64,000 nt of DNA from positions 1 through 64,000 of the forward strand of contig NZ_UWFN01000328.1 in assembly GCF_900602065.1 (NCBI RefSeq), in the 5' to 3' direction. The notes under the pieces are model-generated. The model was not told the DNA's origin. It saw only the letters and a program-made list of their open reading frames with translations, and made no database searches. The position numbers and the translations under genes were made by a program. This DNA comes from Pseudomonas viridiflava. GTDB taxonomy: Bacteria; Pseudomonadota; Gammaproteobacteria; Pseudomonadales; Pseudomonadaceae. Each line of letters opens with the position of its first letter. The first letter of the stretch is position 1. This document shows, in pieces, positions 8,329 to 17,217 of the stretch.

Positions 8329-10650
8329 CTAGTTCAGCCAACCCTTGACCCAATCCATCACTTCCTGAGCCGGGGCTGCAGGACCGCCACATGCAGCGCC
8401 GGGTGCCGGTTCACTGCCGCGAATATACGGCATCTGCACTGCGTTCGGGCAACCCGCATCGGAGCCCTCGCCTGTTGCGGCATTGACCCACGCCTGTACC
8501 ACGTTATCAGGCTGAGCCATATCCAGCGGTAGCGGATCGGCCTTTTTCATGAAACTGGTCCAGACCTGCAGCGCGCCGGTCGCACCGGTGAACGGCGTTT
8601 TGCCGTTGTCATCCCGGCCAAGCCACACAACCGCCAACAGATCCTGGCTGAAGCCTGCAAACCAGCTGTCGCGAGAATCGTTGGTCGTCCCGGACTTGCC
8701 AGCCAGGTTCAACGAGCTTGGCAGTACGTTATAAACAGAACGCCCCGTACCTTCGCGCATCACCCGCTGCATCGCATTTTGCAGGAGGTAGATCGAGCCC
8801 GGATCGAAGCGCTGCTGGATCTGGAACGGGTAACGCTTGAGTGGTTCGCCCTCGGCAGTCAGAACGCTACGAATCCCTCGCATCGGAGTATTGAAACCGC
8901 CATTCGCAATGGTCTGGAACATTGTCGCAACCTGAATCGGACTCAGTGCACCAGCCCCCAGCAACATAGAAGGGTAAGCAGGCCAGTCAACGTCAACACC
9001 CAGCTTGCCGATGGTTTTGAATACATTCGGCACACCGACTTCAAGGCCGAGCTTGGCACTGGACAAGTTGTAGGAATGCGCCAACCCCTGATACAGGAAG
9101 ATATTGCCGTGCGCTTTGTGATCGAAGTTTTGCGGCTTCCATACCTGACCGTCAGCACCTTTGACCTGGAACGGCTCATCCGCCACCCAACTGGTCAAGG
9201 TGTACTGGCTCGGGCGCTCCAGTGCAGTGAGGTAAATAGAAGGTTTGACCAATGAGCCAATTGGACGCACTGCGTCGATGGCCCGATTGAAACCGGCATA
9301 ACCTGCCTTGCGGCTGCCGATCAACGCCTGGACTTCACCCGTTTCCGGGTTGGTTACAACCATGGCTGCTTCGACGTCATCCACACCCTTGCGACCCGAC
9401 AGGCGCTTGAACGTCTCGCTCATGGCCGATTCGGACTTCATCTGCAGGATCGGATCAAAACTGGTGAAGATACGCAGACCTTCTTCGGTCAAGTCTTCAT
9501 CGCGATAGTCCTCGCGCAACTGGCGCTTGACCAGATCAAGGAAGCCAGGGAAAGAACTGTCAGCCAGGCTACCGGTCTTGGTCACACCCAACGGCATTTT
9601 CTTGGCCGCTGCCACCGCTTCAGCTGTGGCCACACCCTGTTGCTCCAGCAGGTCGAGCACCAGATTGCGTCGTTCAAGTGCACGCTCCGGATTACGTCGC
9701 GGGTTGTAATAGGAAGGCCCTTTGACCAGCCCGACCAGCAACGCCACCTGATGCAACTTCAGCTCAGACAATGGCTGGCTGAAGAAATACTGACTGGCAA
9801 GACCAAAGCCGTGCACCGCCCGCTGGCCGTCCTGACCGACGAACACCTCATTGAGGTAAGCCTCAAGGATTTCCTGCTTGCTGTAATGAATTTCCAGCAA
9901 AACAGCCATCATCGCTTCAGTCAGCTTGCGGGTAAGACTGCGCTCGTTGGTCAGGTAGAAGTTCTTGACCAACTGTTGCGTCAGCGTACTACCGCCCTGG
10001 CGCATCTGCCCGGCAGAAGCGTTGACCCAGAATGCACGGGCAATCGACTTGGGCGACACACCGAAGTGGTGATAGAAATCACGGTCTTCAACAGTTACAA
10101 GTGTATCAAGCAGATACGGCGGAGCCTGATCGAGCTTGATCAGGATGCGGTCTTCCAGATTCTTGGGGTACAACCCCCCGATCATCAGGGGTTCCAGGCG
10201 AGCCACTGCCAGCTTGGCACCATTGGCCGAGGACAGGTCTGCAACATAATCGCCCGAGAAACGCACACGGATCTGCTGCGCGGGATCGGAGCCTTCATAG
10301 AACTGAAAACCGCGGGTATTAAGGTCCACGGTATTGCCACTGACGGCAGCGGCGCCCGGACCGTTCGCAACGCTCTCCCGTCGATAACCCAGCGCATCGA
10401 GCTCAATCAGGAAGTCATCCTTGCTGAGCTTCTGCCCAACAAAGAGCTCAAGCGGGCGCGCATACACCTTGGCAGGGATCATCCAGCGCTTGCCGGAAAA
10501 TTTCTCCTGAACAATGGCATCAAGGTAAATAGCGAAGCCAGCCAGCACGACGAGCCCGACAATGCCGAGCTTCAACCCCCAGCCTAACCAGGTACGAAGG
10601 CCGCCAGAGGCAGGTTTTTTTGCTTTGCGAGAGGATCGAGTACGAGTCAT
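8329..10650 (-). CDS. mrcB: penicillin-binding protein 1B, bifunctional glycosyltransferase/transpeptidase
   Basis: Class A PBP that polymerises lipid II into glycan strands and cross-links the peptides. A basic N-terminal tail is followed by one membrane segment (about residues 22-46), a UB2H-like domain (about 60-145) and the GT51 domain with E-D-R-D-F-Y-H-H-F-G and G-G-S-T-L-T-Q-Q (about 187-235). The transpeptidase has S-L-V-K (SxxK), S-Y-N (SxN) and K-S-G-T (KTG box), all intact. Length 773 is usual for pseudomonads. It is first in an operon with lpoP and a YqcC gene. The gene is also called ponB. Confidence 0.96.
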   Translation of the reverse strand: MTRTRSSRKAKKPASGGLRTWLGWGLKLGIVGLVVLAGFAIYLDAIVQEKFSGKRWMIPAKVYARPLELFVGQKLSKDDFLIELDALGYRRESVANGPGAAAVSGNTVDLNTRGFQFYEGSDPAQQIRVRFSGDYVADLSSANGAKLAVARLEPLMIGGLYPKNLEDRILIKLDQAPPYLLDTLVTVEDRDFYHHFGVSPKSIARAFWVNASAGQMRQGGSTLTQQLVKNFYLTNERSLTRKLTEAMMAVLLEIHYSKQEILEAYLNEVFVGQDGQRAVHGFGLASQYFFSQPLSELKLHQVALLVGLVKGPSYYNPRRNPERALERRNLVLDLLEQQGVATAEAVAAAKKMPLGVTKTGSLADSSFPGFLDLVKRQLREDYRDEDLTEEGLRIFTSFDPILQMKSESAMSETFKRLSGRKGVDDVEAAMVVTNPETGEVQALIGSRKAGYAGFNRAIDAVRPIGSLVKPSIYLTALERPSQYTLTSWVADEPFQVKGADGQVWKPQNFDHKAHGNIFLYQGLAHSYNLSSAKLGLEVGVPNVFKTIGKLGVDVDWPAYPSMLLGAGALSPIQVATMFQTIANGGFNTPMRGIRSVLTAEGEPLKRYPFQIQQRFDPGSIYLLQNAMQRVMREGTGRSVYNVLPSSLNLAGKSGTTNDSRDSWFAGFSQDLLAVVWLGRDDNGKTPFTGATGALQVWTSFMKKADPLPLDMAQPDNVVQAWVNAATGEGSDAGCPNAVQMPYIRGSEPAPGAACGGPAAPAQEVMDWVKGWLN

Positions 10651-10779
10651 GGCGGCGGATTATACGCACTTTGCCGGGGTTCGACAGACACCCTTACCGG
10701 AGGTTTGCAGCCTCGCGCCAAGCGGCCATAATGGCCACCTTGACGCATTTAATGAAACATCACTCTTGAAGGATCGTCC

Positions 10780-12318
10780 GTGAGCCAGTCACTGATTGCA
10801 GCCCTGCAGAACCCCGCCCTGTTTCCACATCCGGTTGAGGGTTTCCAGCTCATCGAAACGCACATTTCGTGGGTGCTGCTCACCGGCCCCTTCGTTTACA
10901 AATTCAAGAAACCCGTCAACTTCGGCTTCCTGGACTTCACGACGCTGTCTGCTCGTGAGCACTTCTGCAAGGAAGAACTGCGCCTCAACCAGCGCCTGAC
11001 TGACGACTTGTACCTGGAAGTCATCCCGGTAACAGGCAGCGCCGAAGCGCCACAATTGGGTGGCGAAGGCGAAGTCATCGAATACGCGCTGAAAATGCGC
11101 CAGTTCCCGCAGGACGGGCTGCTGAGCACTTTGCAGGCAAATGGTGAGTTGACTCCGACGCACATCGATAACATTGCGACCCAGATCGGCCAGTTCCATC
11201 TTGCCGCCCCGAAGGTCGGCCCGGAAAACGAACTGGGCTCGCCTGACAGCGTTATGGCCCCGGTCCTGCAAAACTTTGAACAAATCCGCCCGCTAATCAG
11301 CGAAAAGGCCGACCTTCTGCAACTCGATGCCTTGCAAGCCTGGGCCGAATCAAGCTTCGAAAGGCTCAAACCGCTCCTCGCCCGGCGCAAATCAGACGGG
11401 TTCATCCGCGAGTGCCACGGTGACATCCATCTGGGCAACATCACCCTGATCAATGACAAGGTCGTCATTTTCGACTGCATCGAATTCAACGAACCGTTCC
11501 GCATGACGGACGTCTATGCCGATATCGGTTTCCTGGCGATGGACCTGGAAGACCGTGGCCTCAAGTCTCTGGCACGCCGGCTTGTCAGCCAGTATCTGGA
11601 GTTGACCGGTGACTATCAGGGCCTGGAGCTGCTGAACTTCTACAAGGCCTATCGTGCGCTGGTACGCGCCAAGGTTGCGCTGTTCACTCTGCCGGCGGAC
11701 GCCGACGCGGTTCAACGCGGCGCCACGCTGCGCCAGTACCGCAACTACGCCAATCTTGCGGAAAGCTATAGCGCCATCCCGTCGCGTTTTCTGGTGATCA
11801 CCCACGGCGTATCCGCAGTGGGCAAGAGCCACGTGGCCAAGCGTCTTGTGGAATCGCTCGGCGCTGTACGCCTGCGCTCGGACGTGGAACGCAAGCGACT
11901 GTTTGCCGGTCAGGACGCCAACCTTTATGAAGCCGATGCCAGCAACGCAACGTATGACCGCCTGCATGAGCTTGCCGGAGTGGTCCTGCGCGCCGGATTC
12001 CCGGTGGTGATCGATGCGACGTACCTTAAACAGGCACAACGCAAAGCCGCCTCAAAAGTCGCCGAAACTACGGGTGTGCCGTTCCTGATTCTGGATTGCG
12101 ATGCACCGGAGGCTGTCATCGCTGGCTGGCTCGCTCAACGCCAGGCAGAAAACAACGACCCTTCAGACGCAACTATGGAAGTTATCCAGGCCCAACAAGC
12201 CAGCCGCGAACCGTTGACCGCAGAAGAAATCCTGCACAGCAAACGCGTCGAAACCAATAAAAGCAGTGATCTCGACAGCCTGATCGAAAACCTTCGTCAG
12301 CGTCTTCCTACGCTCTAA
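10780..12318 (+). CDS. bifunctional aminoglycoside-phosphotransferase-like / P-loop kinase protein
   Basis: Fusion protein of 512 residues. The N-terminal half is an APH/choline-kinase-like domain, with the catalytic loop C-H-G-D-I-H-L-G-N-I near 211 and the metal-binding D in I-F-D-C-I-E-F. The C-terminal half is an AAA_33-type small-molecule kinase domain with Walker A G-V-S-A-V-G-K-S at about 345-352. Both active sites look intact. The GTG start has GAAGGA six bases upstream. The substrate is unknown: the APH fold also serves sugar, choline and protein kinases, so antibiotic resistance should not be assumed. It is a widespread proteobacterial family, here a stand-alone gene divergent from mrcB. 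Confidence 0.85.
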   Translation: MSQSLIAALQNPALFPHPVEGFQLIETHISWVLLTGPFVYKFKKPVNFGFLDFTTLSAREHFCKEELRLNQRLTDDLYLEVIPVTGSAEAPQLGGEGEVIEYALKMRQFPQDGLLSTLQANGELTPTHIDNIATQIGQFHLAAPKVGPENELGSPDSVMAPVLQNFEQIRPLISEKADLLQLDALQAWAESSFERLKPLLARRKSDGFIRECHGDIHLGNITLINDKVVIFDCIEFNEPFRMTDVYADIGFLAMDLEDRGLKSLARRLVSQYLELTGDYQGLELLNFYKAYRALVRAKVALFTLPADADAVQRGATLRQYRNYANLAESYSAIPSRFLVITHGVSAVGKSHVAKRLVESLGAVRLRSDVERKRLFAGQDANLYEADASNATYDRLHELAGVVLRAGFPVVIDATYLKQAQRKAASKVAETTGVPFLILDCDAPEAVIAGWLAQRQAENNDPSDATMEVIQAQQASREPLTAEEILHSKRVETNKSSDLDSLIENLRQRLPTL

Positions 12319-12418
12319 AACAATGTTTTGAGCCGTTTGGCAGTTAGTGCTTCACGGCTTCAAAATAGTGGCGATATACTGGCGTCATAATTCTAACGGA
12401 ACGGAAAAGCGAGGCGCT

Positions 12419-12763
12419 ATGAGTCAGCCCAAAGTACTGGATTCCCCGCTGTATGCGATGTTGCGCAACGACGATGTGGCCGGTTTCAACCAGGAAAAAC
12501 CCAAGTCAGGCACCATCGATTTCAAGGGCGGTGATTTCCGCGGACTGGACCTGCGCAACCTTGACACAGCCGGCATCGACTTCACCGATGCCTACTTCCG
12601 CTCCGCCGATTTGCGCGGTCTTGACCTGACCAGCACACCGCTGGAAGGAGCAAGCATCGCACACGCCCAGATTTCCGGGACGTTCTTCCCTCGCGAGCTG
12701 AGCGCCGATGAGATCCTGATGTCGGTCAACTTCGGTACGCGCCTGCGCTACCGAACGCACTAA
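12419..12763 (+). CDS. pentapeptide repeat-containing protein
   Basis: 114-residue protein with about eight pentapeptide repeats of A(D/N)LxG type (F-K-G-G-D, F-R-G-L-D, L-R-N-L-D, I-D-F-T-D, A-D-L-R-G; about residues 38-90), predicted to form a short right-handed quadrilateral beta helix. I chose the ATG at 12419 (M-S-Q-P-K), preceded by G-rich AAGCGAGG; the frame extends upstream without a good start. Some pentapeptide proteins mimic DNA and bind gyrase, but this one is short and no such role can be inferred. A candidate -10 (TATACT) lies at about 12374-12379. Confidence 0.85.
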   Translation: MSQPKVLDSPLYAMLRNDDVAGFNQEKPKSGTIDFKGGDFRGLDLRNLDTAGIDFTDAYFRSADLRGLDLTSTPLEGASIAHAQISGTFFPRELSADEILMSVNFGTRLRYRTH

Positions 12764-12964
12764 GCTTCCCGCACGTTCCGTATCGATCACGCCCGCATGC
12801 GCAATGCATGCCGGGCCGTGCTCGTGCTGCCCCGCCGCCCACTGATCACCTGAAGCTATCTATCCGATCACTGCCCCCTGCGCCTTTCTCCTCAAACGCT
12901 ACAATATTTCCAGACTTGCCATGTTTTCACCCACAGTCAGAGCTCAACATTGCACGGAGGCATG

Positions 12965-13237
12965 ATGAACGATGAACTGCAGCACCTGAAAAACGTCGGC
13001 AAGACGTCAGCCCAATGGTTACACGCCGTGGGCATACACAGCGCTTCGGACTTACGCCGGATGGGGGCTGTGGATGCTTATCGGGCGGTTCGAAAGCGAG
13101 GATTTCGAGCCACCAGAGTGCTGTTGTATGCGATTGATGCAGCGCTAATGGACATTCACTGGAATGACCTGCCCAATGATCGCAAAGACGTTTTGAACAA
13201 AATGGTCAGCCATCGGGCAAGCCCGCGAAAGGGCTGA
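12965..13237 (+). CDS. TfoX/Sxy C-terminal-domain protein
   Basis: Small protein of 90 residues matching the C-terminal domain of TfoX/Sxy, a helix-hairpin-helix-like module: L-K-N-V-G-K-T-S-A-Q-W-L (residues 6-17), I-H-S-A-S-D-L-R-R-M-G, then L-L-Y-A-I-D-A-A-L. The N-terminal TfoX domain is absent, as is common for the stand-alone family in pseudomonads. CGGAGG (12955-12960) lies 4 bases before the ATG at 12965, so this start is preferred over the adjacent ATG at 12962. A competence role is not supported by the context. Confidence 0.82.
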   Translation: MNDELQHLKNVGKTSAQWLHAVGIHSASDLRRMGAVDAYRAVRKRGFRATRVLLYAIDAALMDIHWNDLPNDRKDVLNKMVSHRASPRKG

Positions 13238-13272
13238 TTGAGCCCCTCTTGAAAATAGATGAGAAGAAGTCA

Positions 13273-13304
13273 TTGACTTGCAAATGAGAATCGATATGAT
13301 TATC
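13273..13304 (+). promoter_or_regulatory. prrF promoter overlapped by a Fur box
   Basis: TTGACT (13273-13278) and TATGAT (13295-13300) are spaced by 16 bases. The 19-mer at 13286-13304 (GAGAATCGATATGATTATC) matches the Fur consensus at 13 of 19 positions and covers the -10. Fe2+-Fur would therefore block transcription when iron is plentiful. Confidence 0.85.
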
Positions 13305-13306
13305 AC

Positions 13307-13417
13307 AACCGGTCGCGAGGCTGGCCGATAACTGAAAGACCTTGGTTCGGACTTTCAGATTATCTCCTCATCAGGCTAATCACGGTTTTTGACCCGGCTT
13401 TTTGCCGGGTCTTTTTT
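13307..13417 (+). ncRNA. prrF: PrrF iron-responsive small RNA
   Basis: Trans-acting Hfq-dependent sRNA (functional analogue of RyhB) that lowers expression of iron-containing enzymes such as SodB and TCA-cycle proteins when iron is scarce. The invariant pairing core CTCCTCATCAGGCTAATCAC is at 13364-13383. It is preceded by a stem-loop (CTGAAAG...CTTTCAG, about 13332-13358) and ends in a GACCCGGC/GCCGGGTC terminator with T7 (13391-13418). Length about 110 nt and the Fur-box promoter match known copies. Only one copy is here, whereas P. aeruginosa has two in tandem. Confidence 0.93.
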
Positions 13418-13418
13418 T
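13391..13418 (+). terminator. Rho-independent terminator of prrF
   Basis: GACCCGGC (13391-13398), a T5 loop and GCCGGGTC (13404-13411), followed by a run of seven T. It forms the 3' end of the sRNA, where Hfq would bind the U tail. Confidence 0.92.
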
Positions 13419-13479
13419 GCCTGTGATTTTTATGCCAATGCAAATCCCCCGAAGAGTCACGTCCCCAGCCACCGTGCAA

Positions 13480-14268
13480 TCAGTACCCATGCTCACTTGA
13501 ACCCGGCGCAAGCACCCCAAGCTGTAGCAAAATATCGTCCAGCAAGCTTGAGCCCACCAGCCGTACGCGCTGGGCACTGACCCACTGCGGACCGAAGCGT
13601 GCGCGCGCCATGTCGATAAACAGCCTGGCCTCGGCAAGAGTTCGCAACCCACCGCAGAGTTTGAGCCCGACCTGCCCGCCGACGTCGACAATGCACTCAA
13701 GCATGATTCGTACAGCCTGGGGGGTAGGAGGGTTCACAAGCTTGCCGGTGCTGGTCTTGATAAAGTTCGCGCCCGCCAGAATCGCGCCCTGACAGGCATG
13801 ACGAATGATCTGCGGATCACGCAGATCGCCCACTTCCAGGGTCACAGTGAGCACAGTATTCGGCCCGCATGCAGCGCGACATGCAGCAATCATGTCCTTC
13901 CCAGTCTGCTGGTCGCCCGAAAGCAGCGTACGAAACGGATACACCATGTCGATCTCATCAGCGCCCGACATGACCGCCGCACGCGTTTCAGAAACAACCG
14001 CCTCGATGCCCGGCGAGCCATATGGAAAATTGACTACCGCTACTACGCGAATATCGCGATGGAGTAGACGATCCAGGGTCGTTCGCGCCAGTAACACGAA
14101 GCGCGGATAGACGCAGATCGCCGCGATAGGCCCTAAAGGCGTCATAGCCCGCTGACATAAACCAATGACCCGCGCTTCAGTGTCGTTGACATCCAGCGCC
14201 ATCAAATCGAACAGGCCAATCGCCTGGCGCCCCAATTGCTCATCTTCATTGCAGATATCCATGCTCAT
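13480..14268 (-). CDS. deoC: deoxyribose-phosphate aldolase
   Basis: Class I aldolase that splits 2-deoxyribose-5-phosphate into acetaldehyde and glyceraldehyde-3-phosphate in deoxynucleoside catabolism. The Schiff-base lysine is in N-F-I-K-T-S-T-G-K, and V-G-L-K-L-C-G-G-L supplies the second conserved lysine. The start at 14268 (262 residues) is preferred because AGGA lies 6 bases upstream; the frame is open for 26 more codons without a ribosome-binding site. There are no other deo genes beside it, so it may act alone. It is monocistronic, convergent with prrF. Confidence 0.9.
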   Translation of the reverse strand: MSMDICNEDEQLGRQAIGLFDLMALDVNDTEARVIGLCQRAMTPLGPIAAICVYPRFVLLARTTLDRLLHRDIRVVAVVNFPYGSPGIEAVVSETRAAVMSGADEIDMVYPFRTLLSGDQQTGKDMIAACRAACGPNTVLTVTLEVGDLRDPQIIRHACQGAILAGANFIKTSTGKLVNPPTPQAVRIMLECIVDVGGQVGLKLCGGLRTLAEARLFIDMARARFGPQWVSAQRVRLVGSSLLDDILLQLGVLAPGSSEHGY

Positions 14269-14644
14269 AAGTCGTCCTGATACGCTCAAACAATCAAAGC
14301 GAGAACATATATGAGCCACAGACCAGCAGATTGCCGTTGGGACCAAGAGAGAGATGGACTACGTGATAACCGGAAGTTTCCGAAATGAGGGCGTGACATC
14401 TTGCCCCCTGCCCCGTTGTCCGGCACAACCGCTATGCTGGCGCGCTCCTGCCAGTAAAAATCATGTTAAATCAGTCAGTTATATTTTTTATAACAGGAAG
14501 TCGCCAAACGACTACCCGTGCCTCTGTACACAACAGTCCTGCTCGCGCAGGGCTGCCTTTGAGGTTTGATCATCCGTATCCCGGCAAAGACTGACACACT
14601 GCCAGGCCTGAGAACCCACCTTCACGCGCCCAACGGAGGCCCTG
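14269..14644. other. divergent intergenic region between deoC and the Rieske gene
   Basis: 376 bp with no gene that I can support. An A/T-rich block at about 14470-14495 (TTATATTTTTTATAA) is the only likely promoter region. No terminator, repeat or operator stands out. Confidence 0.4.
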
Positions 14645-14974
14645 GTGAAACTGCTCTGTACCGGTGACCAATTGCCGGAAGCCCAAAGCCGCGGCTTTGA
14701 AATCAATGGCCGAAAACTGTTCGCCACGCGTCGCAACGGGCGGGTGTTCGTCTATGACAACCGCTGCCCCCATCGTGGCGTGCCACTGGAATGGCAGCCC
14801 GACCAGTTTCTGGACCCCAGCGCCAGCTTGATTCACTGCGCGACTCACGGGGCCTTGTTCCTCATTGAAAGCGGCGAATGCGTGGCAGGCCCTTGTGAAG
14901 GAAAGTCATTACGCGGTATTGCCAGCCACGAAGATCATCAAGGCATCTGGATTGATATACCCGATATCGATTGA
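14645..14974 (+). CDS. small Rieske [2Fe-2S] protein
   Basis: Stand-alone Rieske ferredoxin-like protein of 109 residues. The cluster ligands are complete: C-P-H near residue 41 and C-A-T-H near 65, the CxH...CxxH pattern of Rieske sites. No catalytic oxygenase domain is attached. It starts with GTG, with CGGAGG at 14634-14639 five bases before it. It overlaps the convergent sfsA gene by 37 bp at its 3' end. It could be an electron carrier for an oxygenase or nitrite reductase-like enzyme, but no such partner is adjacent. Confidence 0.88.
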   Translation: MKLLCTGDQLPEAQSRGFEINGRKLFATRRNGRVFVYDNRCPHRGVPLEWQPDQFLDPSASLIHCATHGALFLIESGECVAGPCEGKSLRGIASHEDHQGIWIDIPDID

Positions 14975-15693
14975 TCAGCTTCTACGCCCCAACGCAGCGT
15001 CAAGGGACGATCAATGAAGATTTCCTCTGGTGTCAGATGCACGCCATACGCCAACACCTCAACGCCCGCCTCAACCGCCTCGCGCAACGCAGCGGCGTAG
15101 CCTGGATCAATCTCCTGAGCCGGTCGCACCGCTTCGATGCCCGTCAGATTGACGCAATACAACAACACCGCACGGACACCTTCGCGCGCCAGGGTCGCCA
15201 ACTCCCGCAAGTGACGGGCACCACGCTGAGTGACCGCATCTGGAAACGCCGCCACTGCGCTGCCGTCAAAGCCCAGCGTGACGCTTTTGACCTCGACATA
15301 AGCCGGCCCCTGCGGATAATCCAGGCGGAAATCCACCCGGCTTTTTTCCTGACCGTAGGCCACTTCGCGCTTGAGAGCGGTGAAACCATTCAGTTCGGTG
15401 ATGACACCTGCGCGTAGAGCCTCTTCTACCAAGGTATTCGCCCGCCCGGTGTTGACGCAGGCCAGCCGCCCCTGAGGGGTTTCGCTGATTTCCCAAGTGC
15501 CGGGCAACTTGCGCTTTGGGTCGTTGGAGCGGCTGAACCACACACGCCCGCCAGGCATCATGCAATTGAACATCGACCCCGTATTGGGGCAATGGATGGT
15601 CAGTAATTCGCCTTTGTCAGTCTGAATATCCGCTAGAAAACGCTTGTAGCGCACCAACAGCAAACCTTGTTCAAGCTCTGGAGAAAAACGCAT
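14938..15693 (-). CDS. sfsA: DNA/RNA nuclease SfsA (sugar fermentation stimulation protein)
   Basis: SfsA family; E. coli SfsA is linked to maltose metabolism and binds DNA, and the fold is nuclease-like. Motifs are M-R-F-S-P-E-L-E-Q-G at the N-terminus and a PD-(D/E)xK-like site with S-R-V-D-F-R-L-D and Y-V-E-V-K-S-V-T-L near the middle. At 251 residues it is longer than the usual ~235 because of a C-terminal tail reading into the convergent Rieske gene. The ATG overlaps the last base of the upstream aminotransferase stop. The sfsA-dksA-gluQ grouping is shared with E. coli. Confidence 0.93.
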   Translation of the reverse strand: MRFSPELEQGLLLVRYKRFLADIQTDKGELLTIHCPNTGSMFNCMMPGGRVWFSRSNDPKRKLPGTWEISETPQGRLACVNTGRANTLVEEALRAGVITELNGFTALKREVAYGQEKSRVDFRLDYPQGPAYVEVKSVTLGFDGSAVAAFPDAVTQRGARHLRELATLAREGVRAVLLYCVNLTGIEAVRPAQEIDPGYAAALREAVEAGVEVLAYGVHLTPEEIFIDRPLTLRWGVEADQSISGISIQMP

Positions 15694-16865
15694 CAGCCTT
15701 GCCAGCTCCTTAGTCCGCGCGCAATGCGCTCTACCGCCTCCTGCAAACGCGGCAAGCTCTGGGTATAGGCGAAACGCACGTGATGCCCCGCCTGGAAACG
15801 GCCAAAGTCCAGGCCCGGCGTGATCGCAACGTGCTCAGTTTCAAGGAAGTGCTGACAGAAAGAGAACGCATCGCCACCGAACGCACTGATGTCGGCATAG
15901 AGGTAAAACGCACCTTCGGGCTCCACTGCAATCCCAAAGCCCAATTCGCGTAACGCCGGTAACAAGTAGTCGCGACGCAGCCCGAACTCTGCACGGCGCT
16001 GCTCGAGGATTTCCAGCGTCTGTGGTTCAAAGCAAGCCAGCGCAGCATATTGGGCCATGCTAGGCGCGCTGATATAAAGATTCTGGGCCAGTTTTTCCAG
16101 ATCAGCGACGGCTTCCTGAGGCGCCACCAGCCAGCCCAGTCGCCAACCGGTCATGCCGAAATACTTTGAAAAACTATTGAGAACGAACGCCTCATCGTCC
16201 ACCTCCAGCACACTCGCAGCATCAGTGCCATAAGTCAGACCGTGATAGATCTCGTCCACCACCAAATGCCCGTTGCGCGCTTTGAGCGAAGAGGAAAGCG
16301 CTGCCAGCTCATCGCGACTCAGCAATGTACCGGTCGGGTTCGCAGGCGATGCAACCAGCGCGCCGACACTGTCCCGATCCCAATGCCGAGCCACCAGATC
16401 CGGCGTCAATTGATAGCGTTCCTGAGGCCCGACCGGCACCAACTGTGCCGCGCCCTCCACGAGGCGCAGAAAGTGCCGGTTACACGGGTAACCAGGGTCC
16501 GCCAGCAACCAGTGCTTGCCAGGGTCGACCAATAAACTGCTGGCCAGGAGCAGCGCGCCCGAACCACCGGGGGTCACCAGAATCCGCCCTGGATCCACCG
16601 TTACCCCGTAGCGCTGGTGATAAAAACCCGCGATGGCTTCACGTAATTCAGGCAGGCCTCGCGCCGCTGTATAACGGGTTTTACCCGCCGCCAGCGCAGC
16701 CTGCCCGGCCGCAACAATGGGTTGCGCGGTGGTGAAGTCAGGCTCGCCGATTTCCAGATGAATGACGTCGTGCCCCGCCGCCTGCAATTCATTCGCCCGT
16801 GCCAGCAACGCCATGACATGGAATGGTTCGATGGCGCGACTGCGCGCACTGTAGGGCTGAGCCAT
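15693..16865 (-). CDS. pyridoxal-phosphate-dependent aminotransferase, class I/II
   Basis: Fold-type I aminotransferase of 390 residues. The PLP lysine is in L-N-S-F-S-K-Y-F-G-M-T-G-W-R, and the substrate-carboxylate Arg lies near the C-terminus (H-V-R-F-A-Y). The N-terminal motif H-L-E-I-G-E-P-D-F fits the Iγ aspartate/aromatic/methionine group. The exact amino acid is not determinable from sequence. AAGGAAGG precedes the ATG. It is co-directional with sfsA with a 1-bp overlap, so the two form an operon. Confidence 0.9.
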   Translation of the reverse strand: MAQPYSARSRAIEPFHVMALLARANELQAAGHDVIHLEIGEPDFTTAQPIVAAGQAALAAGKTRYTAARGLPELREAIAGFYHQRYGVTVDPGRILVTPGGSGALLLASSLLVDPGKHWLLADPGYPCNRHFLRLVEGAAQLVPVGPQERYQLTPDLVARHWDRDSVGALVASPANPTGTLLSRDELAALSSSLKARNGHLVVDEIYHGLTYGTDAASVLEVDDEAFVLNSFSKYFGMTGWRLGWLVAPQEAVADLEKLAQNLYISAPSMAQYAALACFEPQTLEILEQRRAEFGLRRDYLLPALRELGFGIAVEPEGAFYLYADISAFGGDAFSFCQHFLETEHVAITPGLDFGRFQAGHHVRFAYTQSLPRLQEAVERIARGLRSWQG

Positions 16866-17217
16866 TAGCCTTCCTTAATTTGATCGGGCCGGATGCCTGT
16901 GGGCATACAAAATGATGAGCGATTCTACCCAAGCACTCACCTGCACAGGGAAGTTAATCACGGCACGACAATAGCGGGACGCGGAGCAGAATCTATCCAA
17001 ATGGGTGTAACGCGTTTCAGGCGTTGAACGTTTTCTTCAGGCCCGCGTCTGTTGCAACGACCATTAACCGCCCAGGTTGAATGCACGCTCGACAACCGGG
17101 AGTAGCGCGCTCCGATTCGATCTGGTAAGTTCGCCCGCTTGCAGCCGCAGGGCCGGCAGGTGCCGGTGATGGATATTTTCCTGCGCAATGGATTAAAGAG
17201 TGAGAGGCGGTCCATTC
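16866..17217. other. divergent intergenic region upstream of dksA
   Basis: 352 bp between the leftward aminotransferase and rightward dksA. It is GC-rich with several short palindromes (for example GCCGGCAGGTGCCGG near 17153) but no gene, repeat family or clear promoter that I can support. dksA transcription must start here. Confidence 0.35.
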
